From NCBI GenBank assembly GCA_963555705.1, contig OY743188.1, positions 29,037,383 through 29,101,382 on the forward strand: a stretch of DNA of 64,000 nt, in the 5' to 3' direction. The DNA is from Ligustrum vulgare. Its lineage: Eukaryota; Streptophyta; Magnoliopsida; Lamiales; Oleaceae. Below the pieces are notes generated by a model. The model was given only the letters and a program-made list of their open reading frames with translations, was not told the origin of the DNA and ran no database searches. Below are positions 1-13,189 of this stretch, piece after piece (position 1 is the first letter of the stretch; each line of letters begins with the position of its first letter). The position numbers were made by a program, and so were the translations under genes.

Positions 1-3000
1 GCATCACATTCAATCTCAAAGGCTTGGTTAAAGTTAGGTAAAGCTAAAACCGGTGCAGAACATAACCTATCCTTAAGCATTTTAAAAGCATTTTCTTGTG
101 CTTCCCCCCAATGGAATCCTACACTTTTCTTGACTATTTCTGTTAGTGGTGCTGCAAGTGTGCTAAAATCTTTAACAAACCTCCTATAAAACCCAGCCAA
201 CCCGTGGAAGCTCCTAACCTCCGTAATACTTTTGGGAGTTGGCCATTCTTTAATAGAACGAATTTTCTCCTCATCTACCTCAACACCATTAGAACTAACG
301 ACAAAACCAAGAAAAATTACCTTTTCCATGCAAAAAGTACACTTTTTAAAATTAACATATAGTTTCTCAGTTTTCAAAACTTCCAAAACAGATCTTAAAT
401 GTTCAATGTGATCACCTAAGTTCTTACTATATACCAGAATGTCATCAAAGTATACCACGACAAATTTACCAATGTAAGCACGCAAAACATGATTCATTAA
501 TCTCATAAAAGTGCTAGGTGCATTTGAGAGGCCGAATGGCATAACCATCCATTCATATAAACCATTTTTGGTTTTGAAGGCGGTTTTCCATTCATCACCT
601 TCTTTCATACGAATTTGGTGATAACCACTCTTAAGGTCTATTTTACTAAAAATACTAGCACCATAAAGTTCATCAAGCATGTCATCAAGTCTAGGTATGG
701 GATGGCGATACTTTACCGTAATATTGTTGACTGCCCTACAGTCCACGCACATCCTCCAAGTCCCATCCTTTTTGGGTACCAACAGAACTGGTACTGCACA
801 TGGGCTCATGCTTTCCCGAACATAGCCCTTTTTCAGCAGCTCTTCAACCTGCTTTTGTAGCTCCTTGGTCTCTTCTGGATTGCTCCTATAAGCTGGCCTG
901 TTTGGAATGACCGCTCCTGGCACGAAGTCAATCTGGTGTTCAATCCCTCGAATTGGCGGGAGCCCATTCGGAATCTCCTCGGGAAATAAATCTGCAAATT
1001 CCTGCAAAAGAGACACAGCTAAACTGGGGAGGGAGTGGTTAGCTTCATCGAGCACAAGGAGAGATTCCTTGTACATTAGTAAAATCACAGGTTTATTTGT
1101 AGAAATAGCTTTGGTGATATCACTCTGTTTTGCGTAGAAGCTCACTTTTGTTTTCTCTCTTTTACTGGCACTCTTCACACCCTCTCCTTTTTTTGGGATC
1201 GTGGTCCCAACTCTCGATTTTTCACACAACTCTCCTTTTTCCGGGATCGTGGTCCCGACCCTCTTTCTCTCTTCCTCACTTTTTAATTTCAATTGGTCTT
1301 CATAGACCTGTTGAGGTGACAAAGGCATTAGTTTGACATTTTTCCCATCCTTAGTGAAGGTATACCTATTTTTAAATCCATCATGAATAACCTTCCTATC
1401 GAATTGCCATGGCCTTCCCAACAAGATGTGCCCCGCATGCATGGGTACCACATCACAAACCACGCTATCTTCATACTTCCCAATCGCCAAATCAACTACC
1501 ACCTGTTTATTTACCTTAATCTCGCCTGATTCATTTAACCACTGTAGCTTATATGGCCTAGGGTGTTTTAGCATAGGTAGGAACAATTTCTCTACTAGAG
1601 TAGTGCTAGTAACGTTCGCACAACTACCCCCATCTATTATCAAACTACACACCTTGTTATTCACAAAGCACCTAGTATGAAATATATTTTCTCGCTGCTC
1701 ACCCGACTCTTCCACCTTAACTTGAGTACTAAGGGCTCTCCTAGTGACAAGTGATTTAGCTACTGCATAGTCCGCATCATCATTTTCACTAACATCCTCT
1801 AGAGCTGGCATATCCTTATACTCATCCTCCACTTCTCCCCCTTTCTCATCCTCCGAACTTAATACCCCATCACGCAAAACTAATATTCGTTTATTTGGAC
1901 ATTGTGAAGAAATATGTCCTAAACCCGAACATTTAAAACAACGAATATCCCTAGTCCTAGGAGTTTGAGATTCAGAAGCAATTTTACCTTTGTTGGGTGG
2001 CTCTACTTTTCCCTTTGGTGCCTCAAATTGATTTTTCTGCACAATCCCTTCATTTTTAGAAGTCCCACTCCATGTAGACCGTCCAAAAGAATTTGGAAGT
2101 TCTCTTCCTTTTTAATTGTCGCTCCACTTTCATGGCCATGTGAAGCATCTCCTCCAAATCGATATAATGCTACAATTCAATAACATTAGCAATATCTCGA
2201 TTTAAACCATTTAAAAATCTAGCCATGGTAGCCTCGGGGTCTTCCTCTATATTTGCCCTAATCATGGCAACCTCCATCTCCCTATGGTAATCCTCCACAC
2301 TCTTACTACCTTGGGAAAGGGTTTGTAGTTTTTGGTAGAGATCCCTATAGTAATGTCCAGGCACAAACCGTTTTCTCATAAGGGCCTTCAACTCATCCCA
2401 AGTTTCAATAGGTCTCTCCCCATTTCTCCTTTTACTAGTTACCAATTGATCCCACCATACTATAGCATAATCAGTAAATTCTACGACTGCCAATTTAACC
2501 TTTTTAGCTTCAGAATAATTATGACAATCAAAAATTAATTCTACCCTCTTTTCCCATTCAAAATAAACGTCCGGATTACTTTTACCTTGAAACGAGGGAA
2601 TGGACATTTTAATGTTACCAACATGTCCATCGACATCATCCCTACGATCACGCCTATATCCCCTATCACGTCTTTCTCCCCTATCTCGTCTCCTACCAAC
2701 ACTAGTAATAGATAAATCACCACTATCCTCATCACTATCAACAACCTCAACACGTTCAGTCCTAGCTCTAAATTGTGGGTTGAAGTCATACCTTAGTGGT
2801 CTCCGTAAATTAGGAAAATTGCGCGGTTGTTCCTGACGTGGTTGAACATTTCCCGCACCTCGTGTCTCCCCCGGATTATTATCCCTTTCCACATTCACGC
2901 TGGATTGTGGACCAAATTTTGCTTCCAACTTGGCATCCAACCTCGCCTCAAATTTTGCAAAACGTTCCTCCACCATTGCAAGCATTTTGAAATCTTGAAG

Positions 3001-3036
3001 ATCCTTTTCCGTTGACAAAACTTCCTTCTGTGACAT
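1..3036 (-). pseudogene. gag-pol polyprotein of element A, broken and truncated by the window edge
   Basis: Gag starts at the ATG at 3036 and is open to 2170, with the retrotransposon gag core between about 2200 and 2600 (it includes the stretch YFEWEKRVELIF). A TAG at 2170-2172 interrupts a region conserved in element C. An apparent frameshift lies in an A-run near 2110, after which the frame runs into a CX2CX4HX4C zinc knuckle (about 1900-1950). A retropepsin with IIDGGSC at its active-site position follows near 1620-1660, then a KR-rich linker (about 1150-1320) and the reverse transcriptase with YFDDIL near 450. These proteins would form particles, mature the polyprotein and copy RNA to DNA. 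With a nonsense codon and a frameshift this copy is unlikely to be autonomous. Confidence 0.85.
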
Positions 3037-3666
3037 GGTTAGTAATAAAGAAAAGAGAAAAAATATTAAATAAAGATCCTCACGTGTTTTATCGCTCGTG
3101 TATCACTCAATTTGGCTTTTTCCCTCTATTAATCTCACCACTCTGCCTTTTTCCTCTCTATTCCCTTTTTTTCCCACGTTCTCAAAGAACCCACCAAACT
3201 AGTCACGGATTTGGTCCTTGTGGAATAAACCCCAAAGTGTAAATAAGGGAAGTTGATGGAAAATATTGGAATTAGGAAGTTTAAGAAAGAAATTATGGAA
3301 ACAAATATTCTATTGCAAGAAGAAGTTTTATGGAAACAAGAATAAAGAATTTTATGGAAACAAGGATTTGTTGGAAAGATTTGTCAAAGATTATTTTCTT
3401 GATTTCTTGTTCAAATCAACAACTATCTCTTTCTTTTCTCTTTTTTTTTTTTTTTTTTTGTAATTTTCGATTTTTTTTTTTTTTTTTTTATCCTATCCAA
3501 CAAGAATAATCAAGAACAAGAAAACAGAAATTGGCAAATCTTGAATTTTCTGGAGAAATTTCAAGAAACACGAATTGGAATGGAATTTTTTTTTTTTTTT
3601 GAATGATTAATAACTGGAAATAAAAGAAAAAGAACTGGAATACTAAATAATTGGATTTAGAGACAG

Positions 3667-3678
3667 GCTCTGATACCA
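3667..3678 (-). other. Primer-binding site of element A (initiator Met tRNA)
   Basis: The minus strand reads TGGTATCAGAGC, the usual plant match to the 3' end of initiator methionine tRNA. It is separated from the LTR by two bases. It fixes the orientation and inner LTR boundary of element A. Confidence 0.93.
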
Positions 3679-3680
3679 GA

Positions 3681-4596
3681 TGATGTGATCCGTTATGGGG
3701 ATCACCAACAACACGCGGAATTAAACGCCGGAAAGCTCTAAAATCCAAGATAGTAGACGGTAACAATGCAACCCCGACCTCACGACGCAAGAACTATGGG
3801 TATATTAAACCCAAAACCCGTTACGATGCGGAGATAAGAACCACAAAGGGGGAACGCCACAAAGGTTGTCAAATCCTTTGATAAGTTTAATTTGTTCGAC
3901 GAGAATACGAAGAAAATATAAGGGAATATCTCACCTTTAATATCATTAATCTCAAGAATAAAAGTTGTATTTTACAATGCTGAATAAAGCCATTTATATA
4001 GGCAAAGAAAACAAAGCAACTAAAAATAAACTAGAATTCAACCTAAACTAAAAAGCTAAAAACGCCTAACATTAACTTAAAATTCGGAACCTAATTTACG
4101 GCCGTGAAAATGACCTTTACGGCCGTAATCACGCTACGGATTAAAAATTGACAACATATGTTACGGCCGTGAAAATGACCTTTACGGCCGTAATCAATAC
4201 TCTGAATTAAAACTACTAAACTTTTTACGGCCGTGAAGATGTGGGTTACGGCCGTAAGTCCTCTTCTGCATAATTTCGCCATTGTAGTGTTACGGCCGTA
4301 ATTTTGGCTTTACGGCCGTGAATCCGTTACGGCCGTAATATCAGGCTTTACGACCGTGATTCCATTGCTGCCCAATTTCTTGTTCTTCCTTGATCCAAAT
4401 GCATTGCAATAACTTTGGCTCCTCTTCCACATTCTTATGCAACGTTAATGAAGTCTTTGCACTAGAGCACTCGTCCATCCACGCTTACATGAATCCTTGC
4501 ATTGCCTGCTTGATTCTTTTGGCTCTTTGTCTCGTTATTGGTCCTACGGACACGTGCAACGGGTCAACGTTCTTCGAGCCACTCCGGAACTCATCA
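3681..4596 (-). repeat. 5' LTR of element A with TTACGGCCGTAA palindrome array
   Basis: The 916-bp LTR starts TGATGAG in element orientation and ends CACATCA two bases before the primer-binding site. U3 (about 4090-4360) holds ten copies of a TTACGGCCGTAA-like palindrome in five pairs. First members start at 4096, 4161, 4225, 4290 and 4327, and second members 20-21 bp later. A TATA-like TATATAA on the minus strand lies near 3992-4003, so the palindromes sit upstream of the likely promoter. Confidence 0.88.
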
Positions 4597-5589
4597 GAGT
4601 CTATCCAAAAACCAAATTGGGAGCCATATTTCAAGTCAAAAAAAGAAGTTTGGAAGAGGGTGATTAGTCGAAAAATTATGTGATCTCATAGATTAAATCA
4701 TTTGCGATCGCAATGACAACCTATTTAGAACATGAGAGCAAATTAGCTTAATCATGCGATAGCAGCTCGAGATGCCTTGCGATCGCATGACTTTTAGTTA
4801 TTTCCGTTTCAATTATTTCCATTTCTTTTTTTGGCCAATTTGGGCGGCTACTAGGTTTAGGAAAGTTCCTTTATCATATATATAAAGGTTTTTTATTAAT
4901 TGTAAACATTAACTTTGACATTGTTTAATGAGTTTATTAATCAAATGGGAGAATTCCCTTTTTTTATTCTTCATTGAATAAATCTTGAACTTATCAAAGG
5001 ATTAAATAACATTTGTAGAATCCCCCAAAAGTCATGCAAGGATTCGTGCAATCATTGCTGGACGAGAGCACAATTGCGACTTCAAAAGATCTACTATCTA
5101 GGTATGGAATATTGGAAGAAGATTCAAGGCTTATCCAAGTGAATCAAGTCGAGAGTCTATCCAAAAACCAAAGTGGGAGCCAAATTTCAAGTCAAAAAAA
5201 GAAGTTTGGAAGATGGTGATCAGTCGGAAAATTATGCAATTTCATAAATTAAATCACTTGCGATCGCAATGACAACCTATTTAGAACATGAGAGCAAATT
5301 AGCTTAATCATGCAATCGCAGCTCAATATGCCTTGCGATCGCAAGACTTTTAGTTATTTCCATTTCAATTATTTTCATTTCATTTTTTGGCCAATTTGGG
5401 CGGCTACTAGGTTTAGGAAAGTTCCTTTATCATATATATAAAGGTTTTTTATTAACTGTAAACATTAACTTTGACATTTTTGAGTGAGTTTATTAATCAA
5501 ATGTAAGAATTCCCTTTTTTTATTCTTCTTTGAACAAATCTTGAACTTATCAAAGTATTAAATAACCTTTGTAGCATCCCCCAACGTGG
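4597..5589 (+). repeat. Relic of an older LTR in two direct copies, with TTGCGATCGCAA palindromes
   Basis: Positions 4597-5028 and 5155-5589 are near-identical direct copies. Each holds TGCGATCGCA-type palindromes (4703, 4755, 4778; about 5263-5345) followed by a TATA box (CATATATATAAAGG, near 4877 and 5430). Similarity ends at a shared CCCCC-rich boundary. The 126-bp spacer contains an open stretch from 5034 that looks like a retroelement pol tail, but I cannot assign it. Element A is inserted at 4597 into the first copy, whose left part is therefore beyond the window. The layout suggests an old LTR retrotransposon reduced to terminal pieces. Confidence 0.6.
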
Positions 5590-5882
5590 TATAACTTTTG
5601 TGGTGTTCCCCAACATGATTTTTGTTTTCTAATCTCATTGTGTCTAATGTTTAATATACCTTATGTTCTTGAGTTGTGAGGCTCGAGTCATCGTGTTATC
5701 TTCTACACATTTAAATTTGGGCTTTTTTCCGTGTTCAATCAATTAATTCTGCGAGTCGACGTGATTTGTTATATGAATTCACATCAGATACGTAATTTTA
5801 ATCTTTATTATTTTTTTTTTCATTTTCTCATTTTGTACTTAATTTTTTATGTTTATGGTCAATGACAATCTTATCATTCAAT

Positions 5883-5926
<44 letters not shown>

Positions 5927-6549
5927 AATTGTTATTTTTATTTTATAATTTATTATCATCTTATATTTTTTAGAGTTTTCTTAAACCATAAATGTATAAA
6001 AATAAAGTTCGTTCACATATTTCCATGAAATTGATACATAGCCTATGTTTGATGTTGACTAAAATCAAGTTTATAGTACATTTTGATAAACGTTGATGAA
6101 ATGTGTAATTGAGATATTGTAGGTCCCATAAAATATATAGTTAATATTGATTATTGACTTTAAGTTAATTTTAAAAATTTATATTTTAATTTATACCAAA
6201 CATGATAATAGTCATGGAAGCGAGAATAGTATAATGACAAGAATAAATAATAGAAATTACTTTTCAACAACAATTATGATGATGCAAGAGGTTTCATTTG
6301 GCATTAATTCATGTTAGAATTTATTTTAGTTTGTATTTATTCATTCAGATTATGTTAAAAAATCATTTTTGTCTAATTTAAAAATTCAAGTCTATTGCAT
6401 TTTTATCAAGTAAAATATAACTATTTAGTTACATAAATTTTGATTTGACAAAAATCTGCTGGTTTTTTTTTATATATATAAACAACGTGTTACAAAATTG
6501 ATCTCAGTATTTTCAGTCTTTAAGTCATGGTGCACCATATAACATTAAT
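5590..6549. other. AT-rich intergenic stretch, no gene seen
   Basis: The stretch is AT-rich with poly-T runs and an (ATT)n microsatellite at about 5893-5930. Near 5780 a sequence ending CACATCA could be the edge of the older LTR relic. No coding sequence is supported. Confidence 0.6.
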
Positions 6550-6592
6550 AACTACAAGAAAAAAAAAGACGAAAAATTAGAGATGATACGAA

Positions 6593-6772
6593 AAGTCGTC
6601 TCTATTGTTCGACTAATAGAGACAACTTTTTACGTCGTCTCTATTGGTTGACAACTAATAGAGACGACTATATAACCAATAGAGACGACATAATATAGTC
6701 GTCTCTATTAGTTGTCAACCAATAGAGACGACGTAAAAAGTTGTCTCTATAAGTCGAACAATAGAGACGACT
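6593..6772. repeat. 180-bp near-perfect hairpin inside the CACTA-like MITE
   Basis: Two arms of about 80 bp, built from GTCGTCTCTATT units, are reverse complements of each other around a centre near 6683. Transcription through this stretch would give a long double-stranded RNA. Confidence 0.8.
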
Positions 6773-6959
6773 TTTTTGTCGTCTTTATTAGTCTATTATG
6801 TTTTTTAATTTTTTTTATTCTTAATTTTTGAATTTTTTTTTTGACCTTTTTAATTATTTACATTTATATAATTAATATTAAAGTTAATTTGTTAAGAAAA
6901 TATTATTAAGTTAACTAATATATATTATTTAAAACAAAATTTAACACAAGAATTCAATT

Positions 6960-7022
6960 GTCTTAGTGGTTGAGACATCATCATCCAACACTTAGGTCCC
7001 GAGTTCGAATACTAGTCATGCA
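6960..7022 (+). repeat. tRNA-like (SINE head) relic
   Basis: A box A-like TCTTAGTGGTTGAGA is followed about 35 bp later by a box B-like GAGTTCGAATA, the layout of an internal Pol III promoter. It is degenerate and probably a SINE remnant rather than a tRNA gene. Confidence 0.4.
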
Positions 7023-7336
7023 CAATTATCATATGAATTAAAGAAAATTCGCGGGCCGACGGTTCGGATCTAGATTTGAGTCGGGTTAAAAAGGGATTGA
7101 ATCGGGTCAAAATAAATAAATAAATAAATAATTAAATTTTTTATCAAATAGAGACGACAATGTCGTCTCTAAAGGTCGTCTCAATTGTCACGAAGGAAAC
7201 AAAGACGACAGTCTCTATTTATCTTCAGCTACGGACCTACAGAGACGACTTTGTCGTTTCTAATAACCAATAGAGACGACTTTGGATCCTTTAGAGACGG
7301 ATTTTGTCGTCTCTGTTGGGCCGAATTCTCGTAGTT

Positions 7337-9694
7337 GCTTTGACCCGTGGGAAGATATACTCTGGAGTTTTCGATTTATCTTAAGGAAAAGGAGATAGAA
7401 CGAGGAAGACACTCAAAGAAAATAAAAAATAAAAAAAAAATTAATAAAATAATGTAATTGGAATAGTTTAGTATACATAGAAATTAGAATAATCTATAAA
7501 TATCTTTAGTTTTCTCAATCTCCCGATATTTTAAGATACAATATTTACTTTGTCGATGGCAAAAAGTAGTATTGTCCGTTGCAACTTCTAATTGTACATG
7601 CTTAAAATAAATTTGATATGAATGTATGTCTTTTGCTTATTTCCAGTTGAAGAAGTTATAAAGATGTATAGCCATAAGTTATAATCTTGAAAATAAATTC
7701 TCCAATGATGCACTTAAGGAATCTAGACTCATCCAACACTCTTTGTAATGATATAGTAAAGATTTATCGTGATTTTAAAAGATGTATAATTCATGAAAAA
7801 ATAATCATTAAACAACATGCTGGAAAACAAGTTTTTCTTTCAAGTATCATATTAATTTCAGCAAATAATGAAGGATATTAATTCAAATTCATGATGAACA
7901 GTTTTCAATGTCTATACATTGTAATAACTATTAATAAGTCTTAAGTATAAATAATGCTTACTGTTGAAATATATCTTTCTAACATGAATTCTCTCATGTA
8001 ATAACTATTAACTCTATATAATACTTTCTCACAAAATTTCAATGCAAACTATCAAAGTCTTGGTAAAAACAAAAAATAAAAATAAGAAAAATTGTGAGAA
8101 CTTGACAAAAAATATTATGTACAAAGAGGTTTTATTATAATCAAATATTACATTTCGGTATATCCATCATTTTTAAATTATATACATAATTTCATAAAAA
8201 AAAATATTCATATATAACTTTTTTATTAATTTTAATTTTTCTTTTTAATAATATCTAACACATCAAATACTTTTAAAAATAGTATTAGTACTTTAAAAAC
8301 ATTACGTATCTCATTTATCCTATACATAAGACGTACCAACGCACGTTCTTACAAAAGAGAGGTTACTGTTTATTCCCTATTAAGATTCGACGTTGCTTTC
8401 ATAAAAAATAAAATAAAATAAAACTTTATTAAAATGTGGATCATGATTCATTCTCGCATTGTTTTAGAAGAGATGATGGGATAGTTAATATTCATTTTGT
8501 TTTATGTTTGACACTATCGTTGCACAAAAAAATAAAAATAAATAAAGAATCACTTTGAGAGATGTCTTGAGAGTGTAATGTTTATCCATTAATATTTTGA
8601 CACATATCCAACAATAAGACACCAAAAATAAATTCAAAATTTCTAATTATTTTTAAAAAAAAATCCAATATCAAACCAACTCCTCTATAAATAAATCATC
8701 AACTGAGTTTTCAACAAAATCACAACTTACCACGTAAAGCAAGTCAATAATAAACCATACAATTTAACAATTTTTACATATATTTTAAACACGTGTAAAT
8801 GATATTTTATCGACCTTATAAACCTGCATGTCCGACCAATAAAAAAAAATATCATTGTAAAATCTTAGACTCTTATCACTATACTACATTTGTTAGATAA
8901 AATAAAATGACTTTAACAACAAAATATATGTCCTTCACAAAATCACATAAAGTCTACCCAAAAACACCACCCTTCATACATGTAGCATTAAAAATTTGAA
9001 AAAAAAAAAAAAAAAAAGGAAGCAAAATCAAATGTCATTATGAAAGGTAAAATTTAAAACAAGTACACATCTAAAAAAAAATTGAACTTTAATGAAATAA
9101 TATTAAGCCCTTTCGAGCCTCTTAATTTTTTTCATATTTATCTCTTTTTTTTCAACCATACATTTATTAACAAAATATTACTCTTTTTTAACAACATCAA
9201 ACAGATCCGATGCGCAATGATTTGAAATGACAAACCTCGCATAGTCCTAGACAAAAATAACTATTACTTAGGGTGAGATTGTCAACCAAGGACTTCAATG
9301 CTACCAAATTAAAAGATTTATATAAAATACTACATTTTGAATATTGAGAATCAGATTCCTATACTGGTCAAATATTTAGGACCTTAACTGCCATTTTACC
9401 TATTATTGTCAAGCTATTCATTCTTTGATTAATTCAGTTCATATACCATAAACAACAAAATTTTCAAAGATGGCGGATAACTTTTATACCAACAAAACCT
9501 AATCTTTTAAGGTATGACTTCTATAAAAATTGACTTTTAATATAATAGAAATCAAAATTTAAACTTGACCATTTGAGCTTTGCCTAGAATCTGTTTGGTA
9601 GAATTTTATTTTTTTTAGATTTTAATCTAATTTAAAGTCAATATTTAATTTTAACCATAATTTTTATGTGATTCATAACTTTTCAACCACAAAT
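7337..9694. other. AT-rich intergenic stretch, no gene seen
   Basis: This 2.36-kb stretch has scattered stops in all frames and poly-A/T runs. No splice-linked coding, transposon ends or RNA gene could be supported. Confidence 0.6.
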
Positions 9695-9979
9695 CACTAC
9701 AAGAAAATTCTGCTTTCCCTACAAATAATGCGCATACAAAATGAGATTTGTATGTAAAGATTGTTTTTCTCTGCAAAATGAGATTTTGTAGTGTAAGATA
9801 TTTGCTCCAAAAATATGTATACTCAGCCTACAAAATTCTGCCTATAAAATGATATTTGTAGGCGGAATTTACTTTTAGTCACAAAAATAAATTTTGTCGG
9901 GATATAATTTCACCTACAAATTTTTTTTCACATTTACCTGAAGTTGGAGGACTATATTACAATTATCAATAAAACTTAC

Positions 9980-12900
9980 AAAATCGAAACCTAAACCACG
10001 CCCCCCCAAACCAGTCACTCTTCTCTAAGTTCTCTCAACCTCCTTCTGCCGATCAACGCCTGAGACACCACCTCGCCGACCACCGCCACCATTCTCCCCA
10101 CGGTATGTCACACTCCTACTGATTTTATATTTGTTTATTTCGATTTTGTATTCCAATTAAACTTTTTTCACCTCTTTCTTCTACTGATTTTGTGCTTAGG
10201 ACAAAGAGATAAGTGGGTCGGTGTTGAATCAACAGGAAAAGGCTTCTTTTCTGGTAAACTAAAGTTGTTTACCCAATTAAGTGTGTGAAAGGACAAGAAT
10301 GCTTTGGTTTAGTATGTGATTATATAAGAAAGGAAAAGGAGGAAATTTTTTTGTTACGATTATATTTAAAAAAGAAATTCTGATTATATCAGCAGTTCCC
10401 AAAGTAGCTAATCTGTACAAATTTAAAAGAATCCCTTCCCCATACAAAGCTCTATACAGAACCCCTTAATCAAATGAAGTATTTTCTGTTGACATTTTCC
10501 TTTGACCATTATTACATTTAGTGCACTACATGAAAAGACCTTAGCCTGGCCTTTGATTATCAATTGCTAGAGATAAGCCTGCATAAAGGCTTCTTCATAT
10601 CCTTTATAGACATAAGATTTAGTGTCCAAATGGTATTTTGAGGCAGATCATGTGGTTAAATTCCCCTTTTGTTCAATTGGAAATTTAGTATTCGAGATAT
10701 TGTGGGCTCTGCAATGTTGACCATACAGATATTCGAGATATAAATACAGTAAATTTTGAATTTTATTCTTCGGATGGTTGTTAGAAATGAAGTGTGTGCT
10801 TCTTAGAACTTATTGAATGTGAGATTTTGCAAATTGTAACTGTAAGTTAGGCAGCTGGATTGTACATGAGGTATGTGAATTCATTGTTATTGATTTACAT
10901 CCAGCAACTTTTCTAACAATCAGCCTAGACGTTATTGTGGATTTTGCATTGGCTTAAAGGATCTTGTTTGATAGATAGCACACTTTTATGACACAATTTT
11001 CTTGTTTACATTTTTACAAATCAATTTGTAACCATGTGTTTATATATATATATATATATCTTACTAAGAAACAATGATTCATTCGTTGCTTTGCCTTTAT
11101 TCTGTCAATACAATTACTCTTTTATTCAACAAGAAGATACTGATACTGATTGGCAACATTTGTAGGTCATTTCCACTGCCTTAAAGACCCATAAAGGATG
11201 GATATAGCTCTTTTTCAAGGTATGTAACATTGTCTCCTATTCAAGTAATTTATCACTTACGTGAAATTCAGCATTTTCAATGAGAGCACAAAGATTCTCT
11301 ATTTCAAGAAAACATTTTTTCTCCTTTGTGCCAGTTACTTTTATTTTTGGACAGTTGACATCACTTGATTCTTGTCCTTGTGGTCGGCTCTATACTTCGA
11401 CAACAAATAAACGTGGGAATGGAATTAATAAATGCAATGTACCATTGCCATAAGGAATGTACAATGGATAACACAGGATCTTCTAAATTAGGACCAAAAT
11501 CAGACATCTCCTTTTTCTCTGTTAATAGTGTTTATTGCATGAATAAGAGTTATTTATAATATATTATTGTATATAATAATCACTATAAACAATCACCATT
11601 CCTTTGACTATTGTATTAGTTTTGCATAAAACCAAAACATTAGAAAACAAAATAGTAATAATTGGAAGTTCAATGTTTTTACATAATGCTGTAAAAGGCG
11701 GTCTCTATACGAAAATCAGATTTCTTTGAGATATCATCACAATTATTCATGAAATTCTTCTTATCAGTAAACCACATACATTCAAAAATTAAATATAAAT
11801 GTTATTGTTAGGGATTCTTATTTCTTTGGGTCTACATTTATCATTTCCATTTTGTGTAGGAAAAATTGTTTTAACGACATCCGAAGACAGAAGTTAATTT
11901 GCCGACTCAAAGGTGACAACAACTTTTTATTCTTTTTTAAATACATCCACGGTGCAGTAGAAAATCATATGATTTAACTTTTTTGTCGTCTCAGAACACT
12001 GCAGGTATGTTATTTCAGTTGAATCTCTTTATTGGTTATTATCACATTTATTTATTTAAGATCTTTAATTTAATAGCTTATTTATATTCATGCATAACCT
12101 TTCTTAATTAAAATTAAAAGTCTAATACAAGCTCTCATTTATTTGACAATTTTTTTCCCGATTTTATACAATGACTTATTTAAGTTGAAATTTTAGTTTT
12201 AGTTACACAATTGTAACTAAATAGCACCTCTGATTGTGATATATATAGTTATAAAGATTAGCTCATTTCCAAATTAACTTTTAGATCAAAATTTTAAACA
12301 AAAATATGAAAATATATGTAATATGGGCATGTTTAAATTTTAAAGTAAAAAACAATATGAGTTACATGATCAATCCACGCTAAATGAATCAACAACTAAC
12401 AACACACGTGCACCGCACGTACCCTCCCTAGTTATTATAAACCAAGCAAAAGGTGCTTTATATATTTCTTTTAAAAGTGAGGGGTGTCATTAAAAAATAA
12501 GGAATGACAAGAGTTTCATTGTAATTTACGTTTGAGTTTATAGATTGGAAGGTTCTGCTTTGGGAATTTGTCCAAGCTAATTGTTAGTTTTATTATGTAG
12601 GTGATTAAATATGTACAATTTCTAGAGGAGAAGTTGCAAAAATATTAAGGGTCATATCAATCTTGAACTTTTGGAATTTTTAAATTCAAATATGATGGTC
12701 TAAGTGATGGAAATGTGAGAGAATTTGCCAACGACCAAGGAAGAAAGTTGCAAGATTGGACGTCCTCGATCCCATAGGCTAAAAGATTTTGATTTTTGAG
12801 TCATCGGGATCTGATATAGACAATGAAACTTGTAAGCGTTACTAAACCTTCTCCTTTACATTTGCTGAATGGCTAATTTAAAATTGTTATAAAATTCTTA

Positions 12901-13189
12901 TAAATTTTTTGAGTCATCGGGATCTTATATAGACAATGAAATGAAACTTGTAAGACTTGTTCATAAATTGTTATACTTATTGTCTTCTAATAGGTGATAA
13001 TTTTTCAGATTGTCATGTACTAACTGCGCCTTCTATTTGTAAATATTGTGGTGCTCTTAAAATTTTCAGGAGTCTTCACGACATCTGCTTGCTGAATAAA
13101 GCCTTTATATTGTTCCTCAAGATAGGCTAGCCAGTTTGCAAGATGATGATGTTGAAGGAGAAGAGAACAACTTTGAGGAGGATGAGTAG
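9980..13189 (+). pseudogene. Decayed transposon gene inside the CACTA element
   Basis: A CT/CC-rich leader-like segment at 9990-10100 ends in a donor-like CGG/GTATGT. Near 11196 an ATG opens a short exon (MDIALFQ) closed by a donor, AAG/GTATGT. At the 3' end a frame closes at the TAG at 13187-13189 with a very acidic tail (QDDDVEGEENNFEEDE), a composition common at the ends of transposon proteins. No continuous reading frame joins these parts and no transposase domain is recognisable. That this is a remnant of a TnpA- or TnpD-like gene is inference. Confidence 0.4.
12405..12431 (+). mobile_element. Helitron 3' terminus nested in the CACTA element
   Basis: The GC-rich short hairpin ACGTGCACCGCACGT is followed 9 bp later by CTAG and then T. 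This is the usual plant Helitron 3' end (hairpin, then CTRR, inserted before T). The matching 5' TC end was not identified. Confidence 0.55.

Larger units (their letters stand above)
1..4596 (-). mobile_element. Ty3/gypsy LTR retrotransposon A, partial (5' LTR, leader, gag, protease, part of RT)
   Basis: The element reads on the minus strand and runs off the window start. In element order: 5' LTR (4596 to 3681), primer-binding site, untranslated leader, gag, zinc knuckle, protease, a charged linker and reverse transcriptase up to position 1. The LTR outer edge ends in CATCA on the plus strand, followed by GAGTC, where the flank resumes an older repeat. The other LTR lies outside the window, so the target duplication cannot be confirmed. 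The pol sequence resembles plant chromoviruses (RT motif YFDDIL) and is closely related to element C. Lineage assignment to CRM-like chromoviruses is inference. Confidence 0.92.
6550..7336. mobile_element. CACTA-like MITE with GAGACGAC subterminal repeats
   Basis: The ends read ACTACAAGAA (6551) and the inverted ACTACGAGAA (ending 7335), matching plant CACTA termini without the first C. Copies of AGAGACGAC or its complement GTCGTCTCT fill 6590-6790 and 7145-7315. These are subterminal repeats of the kind bound by CACTA TnpA-type proteins. A clean 3-bp target duplication was not found. A tRNA-like relic lies inside (6960-7022). There is no transposase coding, so the element is non-autonomous. 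Confidence 0.75.
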
